From the NCBI GenBank assembly GCA_964590135.1, contig CAZPVX010000010.1, forward strand, positions 1 through 64,000: a DNA stretch of 64,000 nucleotides. Direction: 5' to 3'. Of this stretch, positions 37,502 to 46,339 are shown one piece after another. Origin of the DNA: JBDHWI01 sp964590135. Its GTDB lineage: Bacteria; Chloroflexota; Anaerolineae; J036; Brachytrichaceae. Both the position numbers and the translations under genes were made by a program. The notes beneath the pieces were generated by a model, which was given only the letters and a program-made list of their open reading frames with translations, made no database searches and was not told where the DNA came from. Every line of letters begins with the position of its first letter. Within the stretch, counting starts at the first letter, position 1.

Positions 37502-37672
37502 TCAACTCAATGAACCGTTTTGATCTGATGCGGTCTTTGGCGCCGCTGATGTGCCTCTCGCTTGCGACACAACTGCTTCAACCGCCTGAATGATCTCCGC
37601 CACAGTTGCAGTGCTATCGCTTGGATTGTAGACCGGCATGCTGGCGAGGATTCTTGCGAGTTCAACAATCAT
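37502..37672 (-). CDS. Possible small protein (56 residues)
   Basis: An open frame of 56 codons ends three bases before the SDR start codon and has an amphipathic helix pattern (VAEIIQAVEAVVSQARG). It begins MIVELARILASMPVYNP. No family is recognised and no ribosome-binding site stands out; spacing to the SDR gene is the main support. Confidence 0.35.
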   Translation of the reverse strand: MIVELARILASMPVYNPSDSTATVAEIIQAVEAVVSQARGTSAAPKTASDQNGSLS

Positions 37673-37742
37673 CACGTACAAGAGGGTGGATTGACGATTA
37701 CTTTCTGATATCCCTGACTATAGGAGATTTCCCTCAACGCTC

Positions 37743-39866
37743 ATGACACCCCCACAAGCCTTTTACGACGTGCACTACGTCGCGCAACCCGAACCAACCA
37801 TCAGCTATCGCACTGCGCTGACGGTCTACGAAGAGTCGCTCATCAAAGGTCGCTTCGTTGGGCGTAGCTGGAATGGCGCCGGCTTCCTCAATTTCTATGA
37901 CGGCCGGCTTAACCCCGCTGAACACGCTGCACCACAGGCATTTTGGCTTGAGGTGGATGGCCAATTGCTCGCATCGGATTGGATGTGGGAGGGTGTTGAG
38001 AGACACGAGGCCGGCTGCCACACTGTCGTTCGGCTGAAACACGCAGTCCGCCCTGTTTCTGTGGCGGTGCATACACGGTTGGACGGCACGCCGATCATCA
38101 CGCGCTGGCTTGAAGTGACAAATACCGGCGCGCAATCTTCGGCCTTGTCGGCGGCATTCCCATGGAGCGGTGTGCTGCAAAAGATCAATCGCTGGCGCAT
38201 GCATCTCCCAGACAAGGCATCTCCGCTGTATTCGGTCGGCTACATGACGAACACGCACTGGGGCAATGAAGGTGACTTCCAGTGGCACGATCTCCCCGCC
38301 GCTGGCTACCGCGTGGATGGCCGCTATCGACGCGACCGACACCGCCACCCGCTGTTCGTTCTGCGCAACAACGCCACCGGTGAGCATTTCATCTGCCAAT
38401 TGGCCTGGTCGGGCGGCTACAGTTTCGAGTTCGATCTGGATGCCGACGCCGGCACGACGGACAACACCGCATCTCTGTGGTTTCGCGCTGGGCCGGATGC
38501 GCCGGCGCCACAGCGGATCATCGCCCCGGGTGAAACTGTTGCCACACCCGAAGTGCATCTGGGTTTGACGTTTGGAGATCTTGATGCGGCCGTCAACGCC
38601 ATGCACGAGCATCTGCGCAAAAGCGTATTCAGACCGCAACCGCGCGGACGCGGCGGCTGGGTGGAATCAGGTATTGGACCGGAGATCGAGATCACGCCTG
38701 ACTACGTCATGCACAACATCGACATAGCTGCCGATATCGGCGCTGAGGTCTTCTTCATCGATGCAAGCTGGTATGCGCCGCCTGGCAGTCATTGGTGGAC
38801 GACTGTCGGCGACTGGCAGGTGGATCTGCAGCGTTTTCCGGAGGGCTTGCAGCCCTTTCGCGACCGCGTGCATGGCAAGGGCATGCTGTGGGGATTGTGG
38901 ATGGATGCCGAGCGGATTGGCAAAAACAGCGCTGTTGCCCGGGCGCATCCCGACTGGGTTGGCACAGCCTATGACGGGGAACGGCGTCTGGGCGACGTGC
39001 TGGATCTGACCAACCCGGCTGCAGCGCAATGGATGGAAGCGCAAATCACCGGCGTGATCGAGCAGCATCAATGCGATTTCTTTCGACTGGATTACAACGT
39101 CGGTGGCATGAGAGAGGGGTTGCACTCGGTGCGGGAAGGGTTTGTGGAGAATGGTTACTGGCGCTACTACGAAGCGCTCTATGCCATTTATGACCGGTTG
39201 CGCGCTCGCTTCCCCGACGTGATCTTCGAGAATTGCGCGGGCGGCGGCGGCCGCACCGACATTGGCATGACGCGCCGATTTAGTCACACCTGGGTCACTG
39301 ACTGGCAAATTGCACCCCGCGCCTTCGCCGTCACCAACGGCATGACGATGGCATTGCCGCCGGAGTATGTGGATCGCTTGCTGGGCGGACAATCAGGGCA
39401 TTCGACGGCCGAGCTTGATTTTCAGGCGCGCTTGTTGCTGTTTGTGCGGCCGACGCTTGGATTCCTTCATCCGCTGGGCGCTGCGTGGAATCCGATCATG
39501 CTCAACCGCATCAAGCATTACATCGGTCTTTACAAAGGCTTCGTGCGTCCATTCATACCGGCCAGCCGCATTTATCACCACACGCCTGTGGTGGACAATC
39601 CAGAACCCAAGGGATGGGGCGTCCTTGAGCTGGCGTCTCAAGATCGAACGCGCGGCATCTGCGGGCTGTTTCAACTCGCATCGCCGGCGCAACCGGAATA
39701 CGAATTGCGTTTGCGCGGGCTGGATGCAGGCCAGCGCTATCGCGTGACCTTTGACAACGTCGGCCAGACATGCGAAGTGGATGGCTTCACACTCATGAAG
39801 CAAGGGCTGACGATCAGGCTGGAAGCGGCGCTTACCTCAGAGCTGATTTTGTTTGAGCAAATTTGA
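37743..39866 (+). CDS. GH36 alpha-galactosidase-like glycoside hydrolase
   Basis: A 707-residue hydrolase of clan GH-D, family 36 type, acting on alpha-galactosides. An N-terminal beta-sandwich (about 1-290) precedes the TIM barrel. The barrel shows FFIDASWYAPPG, a tryptophan-rich GDWQVD, GLWMDAERIG, and the probable nucleophile Asp450 in FFRLDYNVGG. The general acid/base is probably Asp520 in SHTWVTDWQ, after IFENCAGGGGRTD. A short C-terminal beta domain ends the protein. There is no signal peptide, so it acts inside the cell. AGGAGA precedes the ATG by about 15 bases. The glycoside cleaved cannot be fixed by reading; no transporter is next to it. Confidence 0.87.
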   Translation: MTPPQAFYDVHYVAQPEPTISYRTALTVYEESLIKGRFVGRSWNGAGFLNFYDGRLNPAEHAAPQAFWLEVDGQLLASDWMWEGVERHEAGCHTVVRLKHAVRPVSVAVHTRLDGTPIITRWLEVTNTGAQSSALSAAFPWSGVLQKINRWRMHLPDKASPLYSVGYMTNTHWGNEGDFQWHDLPAAGYRVDGRYRRDRHRHPLFVLRNNATGEHFICQLAWSGGYSFEFDLDADAGTTDNTASLWFRAGPDAPAPQRIIAPGETVATPEVHLGLTFGDLDAAVNAMHEHLRKSVFRPQPRGRGGWVESGIGPEIEITPDYVMHNIDIAADIGAEVFFIDASWYAPPGSHWWTTVGDWQVDLQRFPEGLQPFRDRVHGKGMLWGLWMDAERIGKNSAVARAHPDWVGTAYDGERRLGDVLDLTNPAAAQWMEAQITGVIEQHQCDFFRLDYNVGGMREGLHSVREGFVENGYWRYYEALYAIYDRLRARFPDVIFENCAGGGGRTDIGMTRRFSHTWVTDWQIAPRAFAVTNGMTMALPPEYVDRLLGGQSGHSTAELDFQARLLLFVRPTLGFLHPLGAAWNPIMLNRIKHYIGLYKGFVRPFIPASRIYHHTPVVDNPEPKGWGVLELASQDRTRGICGLFQLASPAQPEYELRLRGLDAGQRYRVTFDNVGQTCEVDGFTLMKQGLTIRLEAALTSELILFEQI

Positions 39867-39898
39867 GCCGGCGACGCGTGAATGCACAAAAATCAAGA

Positions 39899-39929
39899 TT
39901 GGATTTCCACCCGCAGCGGCAGGTATAAT
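39899..39929 (+). promoter_or_regulatory. Promoter of the ribosomal protein L25 gene
   Basis: TTGGAT, a 19-base spacer and a perfect TATAAT lie about 130 bases upstream of the L25 start. The spacer is longer than ideal but the -10 is exact. Confidence 0.6.
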
Positions 39930-39935
39930 GCCACC

Positions 39936-40061
39936 CGCTTTGCAGCCGTGAAGGCGAGACGGACGCTGCGCTCGTTCAGCTCCGATCTTCGATCTCTCAT
40001 CCGTGAGTAGGGGCAACCCGATGGGCGGCTGAATCGCAGACAAAAGGAGTTTGAACAGAAA
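39936..40061 (+). promoter_or_regulatory. Long 5' leader of the L25 gene with short hairpins
   Basis: About 125 bases separate the likely transcription start from the L25 ATG. It contains several small stems: GATC-TTC-GATC near 39983, CTCA-TCCG-TGAG at 39996-40007 and GGGG-CAA-CCC at 40010-40019. AGGAG at 40045 is the ribosome-binding site. An autoregulatory ribosomal-protein leader is possible; no known class is recognised. Confidence 0.4.
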
Positions 40062-40703
40062 ATGGCAGACAAGATTGTGATTGCAGCAGAAGTTCGTAGC
40101 GCGATTGGCACAGGGGTAAAGGCCTTGCGCCGCAGCGGCAGGGTGCCAGCGGTGGTCTACGGCCACAATATCAAGCCGACCAGCATTCAGGTGGATGCGC
40201 GTGAAGTGACCAACACGCTGCGCAAGATCGGTCGCAACACGCTGATCACGCTCAATGTTGCCGGCGACCAGAGGAATGTGCTGACGCGCGAGATCCAGCG
40301 CGATCCGATTCGCCGAACCATCCAGCACATCGACTTCTACGAGGTCAACATGACCGAGAAGATCACCGCCAGCATTCGCGTGTTGACGGTGGGCGAGCCG
40401 GCAGACGTGAAGAGCGGCGCCGGCGTGCTGTTGCAAGAGCGCGACACACTCGAAATCGAGGCGTTGCCGACCGACCTGATCGATTCGGTGACCATCGACG
40501 TCAGCAACATGAAGATCGACGATGTGGTGCGCGTGAAAGATATCGCCATCCCCGCCGGCGTCAAGTTCCTCGAAGAGCTCGAGGAAGATGTAGTGCGTGT
40601 CAACCGCTTCATCGAGGCTAAGATCGAGGAAGTGGCCGCCGCCGAGCCGGTGGAAGTGGAAGTGATCGAGAAGGGCAAGAAGGAAGAGGAAGACGCGGAG
40701 TAG
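40062..40703 (+). CDS. rplY: 50S ribosomal protein L25/general stress protein Ctc
   Basis: A 213-residue L25 of the long TL5/CTC type that binds 5S rRNA. The N-terminal L25 domain (about 1-95) shows AIGTGVKALRRSGRVPAVVYG and RDPIRRTIQHIDFYEV. The C-terminal TL5 beta domain (96-190) includes GVLLQERDTLEIEALPTDL. The last 25 residues are a Glu/Lys-rich tail. It has its own promoter and ends in a strong terminator, so it is a single-gene unit. Confidence 0.96.
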   Translation: MADKIVIAAEVRSAIGTGVKALRRSGRVPAVVYGHNIKPTSIQVDAREVTNTLRKIGRNTLITLNVAGDQRNVLTREIQRDPIRRTIQHIDFYEVNMTEKITASIRVLTVGEPADVKSGAGVLLQERDTLEIEALPTDLIDSVTIDVSNMKIDDVVRVKDIAIPAGVKFLEELEEDVVRVNRFIEAKIEEVAAAEPVEVEVIEKGKKEEEDAE

Positions 40704-40732
40704 TCATCCGCTACGAATCGTTGATGCATTAC

Positions 40733-40761
40733 AGGGCGCGAATCCATTTCGCGCCCTTTTT
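40733..40761 (+). terminator. Rho-independent terminator of the L25 gene
   Basis: GGGCGCGAA pairs perfectly with TTCGCGCCC across a 5-base loop, extended by one A-T pair, and is followed by TTTTT. It starts 30 bases after the stop codon. Confidence 0.93.
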
Positions 40762-40790
40762 GTTAAGCCTTGTTGGGTTACACTGAACGC

Positions 40791-41594
40791 ATGAAATTTC
40801 TCCGCGCCGGCCTCAGCGCTGCGGCGTTGGCCCTGATGCTGGCGGCGTGCAGCAGCCCGTTGCCATCGCCATTGCAATCGCCGGTGCTGCCTATCCCGAC
40901 AAGACCGCCCACGCTGGTTGTGCCGAATCCAGTGCCAACAGCAGCTGTGGGTTTTGCCACGGCCGCGTTTACCGTCACGCCGGTGCCATCGCCGACGCCG
41001 GCGCCAAACCAACAGGTGACAGCGTCACCGCCCACGCAAGCGCCGCCACCGACACAACCTGCGCCAACGGTGGCTTCGACGCCGACGCTGACACCCCTGC
41101 CGGCGCTGGTGCCGACGGTGGTGCGCACGCCTTTCACACTGCCCACACCCATCGGTGGTGTGCCAGACACGAAGGCCACCTCGCAGGCGGTCATTCTCAC
41201 CATCACTGCGCTTGCCATTCCGCCCACCATGCCGCCGACGGCCACGCCGCAGCGCGTGATTGGCGCCGGCGGACACGGCCGCGTGACGGCTGTTCCCACC
41301 CCCACACTCGATCCGTCGGGCATTTCTGTCTTGTCGGTGTCGGAGAAGGCGTATCGTGGCGGCGCGGGGTCGCTCACCATTCGCACGCGGCCATTTGTGC
41401 AATGCACGGTGACGATTGAGGGTGACGGCGCTGCACCCAAGCCGCTGCCGGATGGCGCATCACGGACAGCCGGCAAAGACGGTGTGATCGCATGGATTTG
41501 GACGGTGGGCGCAAACGAGCAGGCCGGCGCGCGTGCGCTCGCGATCGATTGTGGCGATGCCGGCAAGGCGCAGGTGACCATTGCGATTGAATGA
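40791..41594 (+). CDS. Pro/Thr-rich hypothetical lipoprotein
   Basis: A 267-residue lipoprotein with a signal peptide ending in LMLAAC (Cys20). Residues 21-165 are low-complexity Pro/Thr/Ala/Ser, a flexible spacer common in Chloroflexota surface lipoproteins. The last 90 residues form a beta-sandwich-like domain (GAGSLTIRTRPFVQCTVTIE, later IDCGDAGKAQVTIAIE) with two cysteines that could form a disulfide. No known function. Confidence 0.78.
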   Translation: MKFLRAGLSAAALALMLAACSSPLPSPLQSPVLPIPTRPPTLVVPNPVPTAAVGFATAAFTVTPVPSPTPAPNQQVTASPPTQAPPPTQPAPTVASTPTLTPLPALVPTVVRTPFTLPTPIGGVPDTKATSQAVILTITALAIPPTMPPTATPQRVIGAGGHGRVTAVPTPTLDPSGISVLSVSEKAYRGGAGSLTIRTRPFVQCTVTIEGDGAAPKPLPDGASRTAGKDGVIAWIWTVGANEQAGARALAIDCGDAGKAQVTIAIE

Positions 41595-41611
41595 AAATGG
41601 ACGCATAGTTC

Positions 41612-41649
41612 AACACGGCGCGGTAAATGAACTCGCGAGTCGCCGTGTT
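41612..41649 (+). terminator. Hairpin between the lipoprotein gene and sufS
   Basis: AACACGGCG pairs with CGCCGTGTT; the 20-base loop contains the palindrome ACTCGCGAGT. Only three T follow, so it is either a weak terminator of the lipoprotein gene or an operator before sufS. Confidence 0.4.
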
Positions 41650-41675
41650 TACTGTGCTTTCTATGGTGAAAAGTA

Positions 41676-42956
41676 ATGGCGTATGACACAGCGCGGATTC
41701 GCGCAGACTTTCCGATTTTGAATGAGCGGGTGAACGGCAAGCCGGCCGTGTTTCTCGACAGCGCGGCTTCGTCTCAGAAACCCGAACAAGTGCTTCGCGT
41801 CATGGATGAGGCATATCGACATGCGTATGCCAATGTGCATCGCGGCGTGTATGCCTTCAGCGAGGCAGCCACTGCGCAATATGATGAAGCCCGCGCAAAG
41901 ATTGCCCGTTTCATCAACGCGCCGGCGCCTGAAAACATCGTCTTCACGCGCAATGCCACCGAGGCGCTCAACTTGGTTGCATATTCATATGGCCGCGCGT
42001 TTTTGAAGGAAGGCGACGAGATCATCCTCACCGAGTTGGAGCATCATGCCAACTTCGTGCCGTGGCTGCAACTGGCGAAAGAGCGCGGCGTCGTTTTAAG
42101 GTTCATCCCGATCACGCCCGATGGCATGCTGGATTGGAGCAAACTGGATGAATGGCTTTCATCGCGCACCAGGCTGGTGACTTTTGCGCATGTGTCGAAT
42201 GTGCTTGGCACCATCACCGACCCGCGCCCCATTATCGAGAAGGCGCACGCCGCCGGCGCAAAAGCCATCGCCACGTCCCGGACCGTCAGACGCCCGTGGC
42301 ACGCCGGCGCAAAAGCCATCATCGACGGTTCGCAGAGCGTGCCGCACATGGCGGTGGATGTGCAAACGCTCGACTGTGATTTCATGGCGTTCAGCGGCCA
42401 CAAGATGCTCGGACCAACTGGCACCGGCGTGCTGTACGGCAAGCTCGATTTGCTGGAAGCCATGCCGCCGTTTCTGTTCGGCGGCGACATGATCAGCTAC
42501 GTTGGCTTCGATGGCGCGCGCTGGGCGGATGTGCCGCTGAAGTTCGAGGCCGGCACGCCGGCGTTTGTGGAGGCCATCGGCCTTGGCGCGGCGATCGATT
42601 ATCTGAACGCGCTGGGCATGGCCGAGGTGCGCGCGCACGAAAAGGAGATCACGGCCTACGCGTTGGAGCGCATGAGCGAGGTGCCGGGGCTGAGCCTGGT
42701 TGGGCCGGCGGATGCTGAGGTGCGCGGCGGGGTGGCGGCCTTCACGCTGAAAGGCATTCACCCGCACGACCTCGCCTCGCTGCTCGACCTCGAAGGCGTG
42801 GCGATTCGCGCCGGCCACCATTGTGCGCAACCGTTGCACCAGAAGCTGGGCGTGAATGCGACTGCCCGCGCCAGCTTCTATGTCTACACCGAGCCACATG
42901 AGATCGATGCGCTCATCGAGGCCATCTACAAGGCAAAAGCTGCGCTGAGGAAATGA
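41676..42956 (+). CDS. sufS: Cysteine desulfurase SufS with a 17-residue internal insertion
   Basis: A 426-residue PLP enzyme of the group II cysteine desulfurases that moves sulfur from cysteine to the Fe-S scaffold. The PLP Lys is at 243 in FSGHKMLGPTG and the persulfide Cys at 383 in AGHHCAQPLH. E. coli SufS has these at 226 and 364. A 17-residue in-frame insertion (about residues 199-215) lies just before IDGSQSVPHM, whose Asp contacts the PLP ring; without it the Lys would be residue 226. The insertion carries a second copy of HAGAKAI. The sufU gene follows 49 bases later. Activity is uncertain because of the insertion. Confidence 0.93.
   Translation: MAYDTARIRADFPILNERVNGKPAVFLDSAASSQKPEQVLRVMDEAYRHAYANVHRGVYAFSEAATAQYDEARAKIARFINAPAPENIVFTRNATEALNLVAYSYGRAFLKEGDEIILTELEHHANFVPWLQLAKERGVVLRFIPITPDGMLDWSKLDEWLSSRTRLVTFAHVSNVLGTITDPRPIIEKAHAAGAKAIATSRTVRRPWHAGAKAIIDGSQSVPHMAVDVQTLDCDFMAFSGHKMLGPTGTGVLYGKLDLLEAMPPFLFGGDMISYVGFDGARWADVPLKFEAGTPAFVEAIGLGAAIDYLNALGMAEVRAHEKEITAYALERMSEVPGLSLVGPADAEVRGGVAAFTLKGIHPHDLASLLDLEGVAIRAGHHCAQPLHQKLGVNATARASFYVYTEPHEIDALIEAIYKAKAALRK
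42251..42320. repeat. 51-bp in-frame duplication/insertion in sufS
   Basis: A 19-base direct repeat, CGCCGGCGCAAAAGCCATC, occurs at 42251-42269 and 42302-42320 (period 51). Between the copies are 32 bases unlike any SufS sequence, carrying the short inverted ends GCCACG and CGTGGC. The structure resembles a small insertion with duplicated target, or a templated duplication. Confidence 0.85.
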
Positions 42957-43005
42957 CGCATCACAAGTTTGCGCTTTTGGAAGTGATGCGCAGATTGACA
43001 TACGA

Positions 43006-43386
43006 ATGGAAGACCTTTACCGAGAACACATTCTGGATCACTATGAGAACCCGCGCCATCAAGGCGAGATCGCCGGCGCGGACATCGTGCACGAGGAGAC
43101 CAATCCGCTATGCGGGGACCACATCCGCATGGATGTGAAGCTGAGCGCAGATGGCACGCGCATCGAAGATGCCAGCTTCACCGGTGATGGCTGCATCATC
43201 AGCCAGGCTGCTGCGTCGATGCTGCTGGAGGAGGTGGTGGGCAAGCCGGTGAGCGAAGTTGAGAATATGGAGCCGCAGCATGTGCTGGATCTGGTTGGCG
43301 CGCAGCTCACAGCCAACCGCGTGAAGTGCGCGCTGCTGGGCTTGAAAGTGTTGAAGACCGGTCTCAAAATGCACAAACTCAAGTGA
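43006..43386 (+). CDS. sufU: SufU-type Fe-S cluster scaffold/sulfur acceptor
   Basis: A 126-residue SufU/IscU-like protein working with SufS. The three conserved cysteines are in NPLCGDHI, GDGCIISQAAAS and RVKCALLG, with the Asp that completes the zinc site (GD after the first Cys). The 18-20-residue insertion between the second and third Cys that distinguishes SufU from IscU is represented by EEVVGKPVSEVENME and following residues. It pairs with the upstream sufS in the Gram-positive-type SUF system; sufBCD are not in the window. Confidence 0.94.
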   Translation: MEDLYREHILDHYENPRHQGEIAGADIVHEETNPLCGDHIRMDVKLSADGTRIEDASFTGDGCIISQAAASMLLEEVVGKPVSEVENMEPQHVLDLVGAQLTANRVKCALLGLKVLKTGLKMHKLK

Positions 43387-43501
43387 CATCATCTCTGATG
43401 TGTGATTTCCTGCCTGCCATTTTGGCCGCCGTCGCGTGGGTTGCAGCGGACGGTGAAGTGTCAGGGCTGGAAATAACAGATCGGAAATTACAAATACGCT
43501 C

Positions 43502-44245
43502 ATGCGTTGCCTGATCATCTCCGACATCCATGCCAACCTGGCCGCCTTTGAGGCGGTGCTGCAGGACGTGAAGACGTGCAAACTGAACTATGACATCGTG
43601 TGGTGTCTGGGCGATGTGGTCGGCTACGGCCCCGATCCCAACGAGTGCATCGATCTGTTGCGCACGGTGCCGCACATCTGTCTCGCCGGCAATCACGACT
43701 GGGCGGTGCTGGGCAAACTGGGCATCGAGACCTTTCATGAGAATGCTGCGTTTGCCGTTCAATGGACGCGCGAGCATCTGACGCCGGCAAACCTGATGTA
43801 TCTGCGCGCGCGACCTGAGCAGGATGTGCATGGCGACTACCTGCTCGTTCATGCCAGCCCGCGCGAGCCAATCTGGGAATATGTGCTGGATGTCAGCGTG
43901 GCCGAGGAGAACTTCGGCTATATGCCGACGATGGCCGCGCTGGTTGGTCATACGCATGTGCCGGTGATCTTTGTGAAGGATGGCCGCACCCATGTCGTTC
44001 ATGCCGTTGCGCCGACGCCAAATGCGCCGGTGGCGCTCAAGCGTGGCTCGAACTACATTATCAATCCGGGCGGGGTGGGGCAGCCACGCGATGGCGACCC
44101 GCGCGCCGCATACGCCATGTTGGACACGGAAGCGCTGACGTGGACGCAGCACCGCGTTGAATACCCGATCAAGCGCACGCAAGACAGGATGCGCGCTGAG
44201 AACTTCCCGCTGCGGCTGATCGAGCGGTTGGATTACGGGCGGTGA
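43502..44245 (+). CDS. Metallophosphoesterase (YfcE/PrpE-like)
   Basis: A 247-residue calcineurin-like phosphoesterase. Metal ligands are visible in order: ISDIHANL (D, H), CLGDVVGYG (D), AGNHDWAV (N, H), LLVHASPR (H) and VGHTHVPV (GHTH). The size and the DVVGYGPDPNECI block match cytoplasmic phosphodiesterase/diadenosine-polyphosphatase-like members. Substrate unknown. It stands between sufU and tlyA on the same strand. Confidence 0.92.
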   Translation: MRCLIISDIHANLAAFEAVLQDVKTCKLNYDIVWCLGDVVGYGPDPNECIDLLRTVPHICLAGNHDWAVLGKLGIETFHENAAFAVQWTREHLTPANLMYLRARPEQDVHGDYLLVHASPREPIWEYVLDVSVAEENFGYMPTMAALVGHTHVPVIFVKDGRTHVVHAVAPTPNAPVALKRGSNYIINPGGVGQPRDGDPRAAYAMLDTEALTWTQHRVEYPIKRTQDRMRAENFPLRLIERLDYGR

Positions 44246-44308
44246 TCTCTTGCGGGACGACGCAAAGATGGGGATTTTGCTTTGCGCCTTTGCATGAGAT
44301 ATTGATTC

Positions 44309-45082
44309 ATGGCGAAAACGCGCTTGGATGTGCTGCTGGTGGCGCGCGGACTGGCGGAAAGTCGCGACTGGGCGCAGCGGCTGATCCGCGCCGGCGAGGT
44401 GCGCGTCGACGGCCAGGTGATCGATCAACCCTCAAAAGTATTCCCCGATGTCGTTGTCATCGACGTGCAACAACCCCCAAAGTATGTTTCGCGCGGCGGC
44501 TTCAAGCTTGAGGCGGCGCTGGATTATTTTCAAGTGAACCCCGCCGGCCTCACCTGTGCCGACGTGGGTAGCAGCACCGGCGGCTTCACCGATTGTCTGT
44601 TGCAGCGCGGCGCGGCAAAGGTCTTTGCGCTCGATGTGGGCAACAATCAACTGCACTGGAAACTGCGCAACGATCCGCGCGTAGTCGTGATGGAAAAGGT
44701 GAATGTGCGCTTTCTCGACGCGCTGCCTGAACCCATCATCCTCGCCGTGATCGACGTGTCATTCATCTCGCTCGAACTCATCCTGCCGAAAGTGTTTGGG
44801 TGGATCAGACAGCCATCCCCCGTGGCTCCGCTTCCGCAGGGTGAAGGCAGTGTCATTGCCCTTATCAAGCCGCAATTCGAGGCCGGCCGCGAGAAGGTGG
44901 GCAAGGGCGGCATCGTGCGTGATGCGGCAGTGCATGCCGCAGTGATTGAGCGCATCACTGCATTTTGCGCTGCGCAGGGTTGGCCGGCGCAGGGCGTCAT
45001 CCCCTCACCCATCCTCGGCGCTGATGGCAACAAGGAGTTTTTGGCGCTGCTGCGCCGCGCCAGCGCGCCAAGCGCAGAGTGA
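44309..45082 (+). CDS. tlyA: TlyA-family rRNA 2'-O-methyltransferase
   Basis: A 257-residue RNA methyltransferase with an N-terminal S4 RNA-binding domain (RLDVLLVARGLAESRDWAQR) and a C-terminal FtsJ-type domain. SAM-binding motif I is CADVGSSTGGFTDCLLQRG. The KDKE-type catalytic residues are represented by the Lys after YVSRGG, the Asp in VIDVSFISLE, KPQFEAGREKVGKGG and later residues. TlyA methylates cytidines in 16S and/or 23S rRNA; the exact target is not predictable here. Confidence 0.93.
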   Translation: MAKTRLDVLLVARGLAESRDWAQRLIRAGEVRVDGQVIDQPSKVFPDVVVIDVQQPPKYVSRGGFKLEAALDYFQVNPAGLTCADVGSSTGGFTDCLLQRGAAKVFALDVGNNQLHWKLRNDPRVVVMEKVNVRFLDALPEPIILAVIDVSFISLELILPKVFGWIRQPSPVAPLPQGEGSVIALIKPQFEAGREKVGKGGIVRDAAVHAAVIERITAFCAAQGWPAQGVIPSPILGADGNKEFLALLRRASAPSAE

Positions 45083-45143
45083 TGCGTGACATGCAGGCTC
45101 GCGCGCCTTTGCATTGAGAAAAATTGCCGGTTACCATTCGCCC

Positions 45144-46319
45144 ATGCGAATCGGTCTGATCGCCGGCGAATACCCGCCGATGCAAGGTGGTGTCGGTGAT
45201 TTCACGCGCCAGATTGCGCTGGCATTAGCCGCCGCCGGCCATGCGCCGCACGTCATCGCAAACAGCATCGCCGGCCAGCCGGTGGAGAGTGTCGAGCAGG
45301 GTGTGACCACGCACCGCATCATCGCGCGATGGGGCTGGGGGACGCGCCGGCGCATTGATGACTTCGCTCAGCAACACGGGTTGGACGTGTTGAACCTGCA
45401 ATACCAGGCGGCTGCCTATCAGATGCACGCAGCCATCAATCTGCTGCCCGCCCAACTGGCAAAGCGCGCGCCGATTGTCGTCACCTTTCACGACCTCAAA
45501 GTGCCGTATCTTTTCCCAAAAGCCGGCCCGCTGCGCTGGAAATCGATCTTGCACATGGCGAAGGGCGCGAGTGCGTGCATCGTGACGAACGTCGAGGATC
45601 GTGACACATTGAAGGGTGAGGGCGTGCGTGACGTAGCGATGATCCCCATCGGCAGCAATATCACGCCGGCGGCGCTGGACGGCTATGACCGTGATGCATG
45701 GCTGGCCGCGCGCGGCGTCGCCGGCGATACGCGCTTGATTGGCTACTTTGGCTTCATGAACGAGAGCAAGGGTGGCGAGACGCTGATCCGCGCGTTGGCT
45801 GAGCTGCGCCGGCGCGGCACGAACGCCGGCCTGCTGCATGTGGGCGGGCAAACGGGCGACAGTGACCCGACCAATATGGTCTATGCCGCCAAACTTGAGT
45901 CGCTCGCGCGCGAGCTGGGCGTTTACGAGCACGTTTATCTCACCGGCTTCCTCGACGAGCGCGGCGTCAGCGAGGCATTTGCAGCGTGCGATTGCGTGGC
46001 GCTGCCGTATCGCGATGGCGCGTCTTTCCGGCGCGGCACGTTGATGGCAGCGCTGGCGCATGGCTGTCCCATCGTCACCACGACGCCGCGTGTGCCGGTG
46101 CCGGAGTTGGCGGATGGCGAAAATGTGTTGTTGACACCACCCGACGCGCCGGCAGCGCTGGCCGCTGCTGTGGCGCGAGTGCTGAACGAGCATGCTTTGA
46201 GGGCGCGTTTGATGAGCGGCGCGAGATCACTGAGCCGGCTCTTTCAATGGGATCACATTGCTGCGCAAACAGCACAAACCTTTGAGAGAGTCATGCGTGA
46301 AGCCTCGCATCGAGGTTGA
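45144..46319 (+). CDS. Glycosyltransferase family 4 protein
   Basis: A 391-residue GT-B glycosyltransferase. The N-terminal domain begins IGLIAGEYPPMQGGVGDFTR, with the donor-independent PPxxGGVGD motif. The C-terminal domain shows FGFMNESKGGETLIRAL, LTGFLDERGVSEAF and ALPYRDGASFRRGTLMAAL, where GT4 enzymes bind the sugar nucleotide. The sugar and acceptor are unknown. The gene is followed 20 bases later by a methyltransferase, so both could act on the same glycan or lipid. Confidence 0.88.
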   Translation: MRIGLIAGEYPPMQGGVGDFTRQIALALAAAGHAPHVIANSIAGQPVESVEQGVTTHRIIARWGWGTRRRIDDFAQQHGLDVLNLQYQAAAYQMHAAINLLPAQLAKRAPIVVTFHDLKVPYLFPKAGPLRWKSILHMAKGASACIVTNVEDRDTLKGEGVRDVAMIPIGSNITPAALDGYDRDAWLAARGVAGDTRLIGYFGFMNESKGGETLIRALAELRRRGTNAGLLHVGGQTGDSDPTNMVYAAKLESLARELGVYEHVYLTGFLDERGVSEAFAACDCVALPYRDGASFRRGTLMAALAHGCPIVTTTPRVPVPELADGENVLLTPPDAPAALAAAVARVLNEHALRARLMSGARSLSRLFQWDHIAAQTAQTFERVMREASHRG

Positions 46320-46339
46320 TATACTTTGGCGCGTTCAAG

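Noticed and set aside
40921..41110. Low-complexity Pro/Thr region that could look like a tandem repeat
   Set aside because: No regular DNA period; it is the linker of a lipoprotein.
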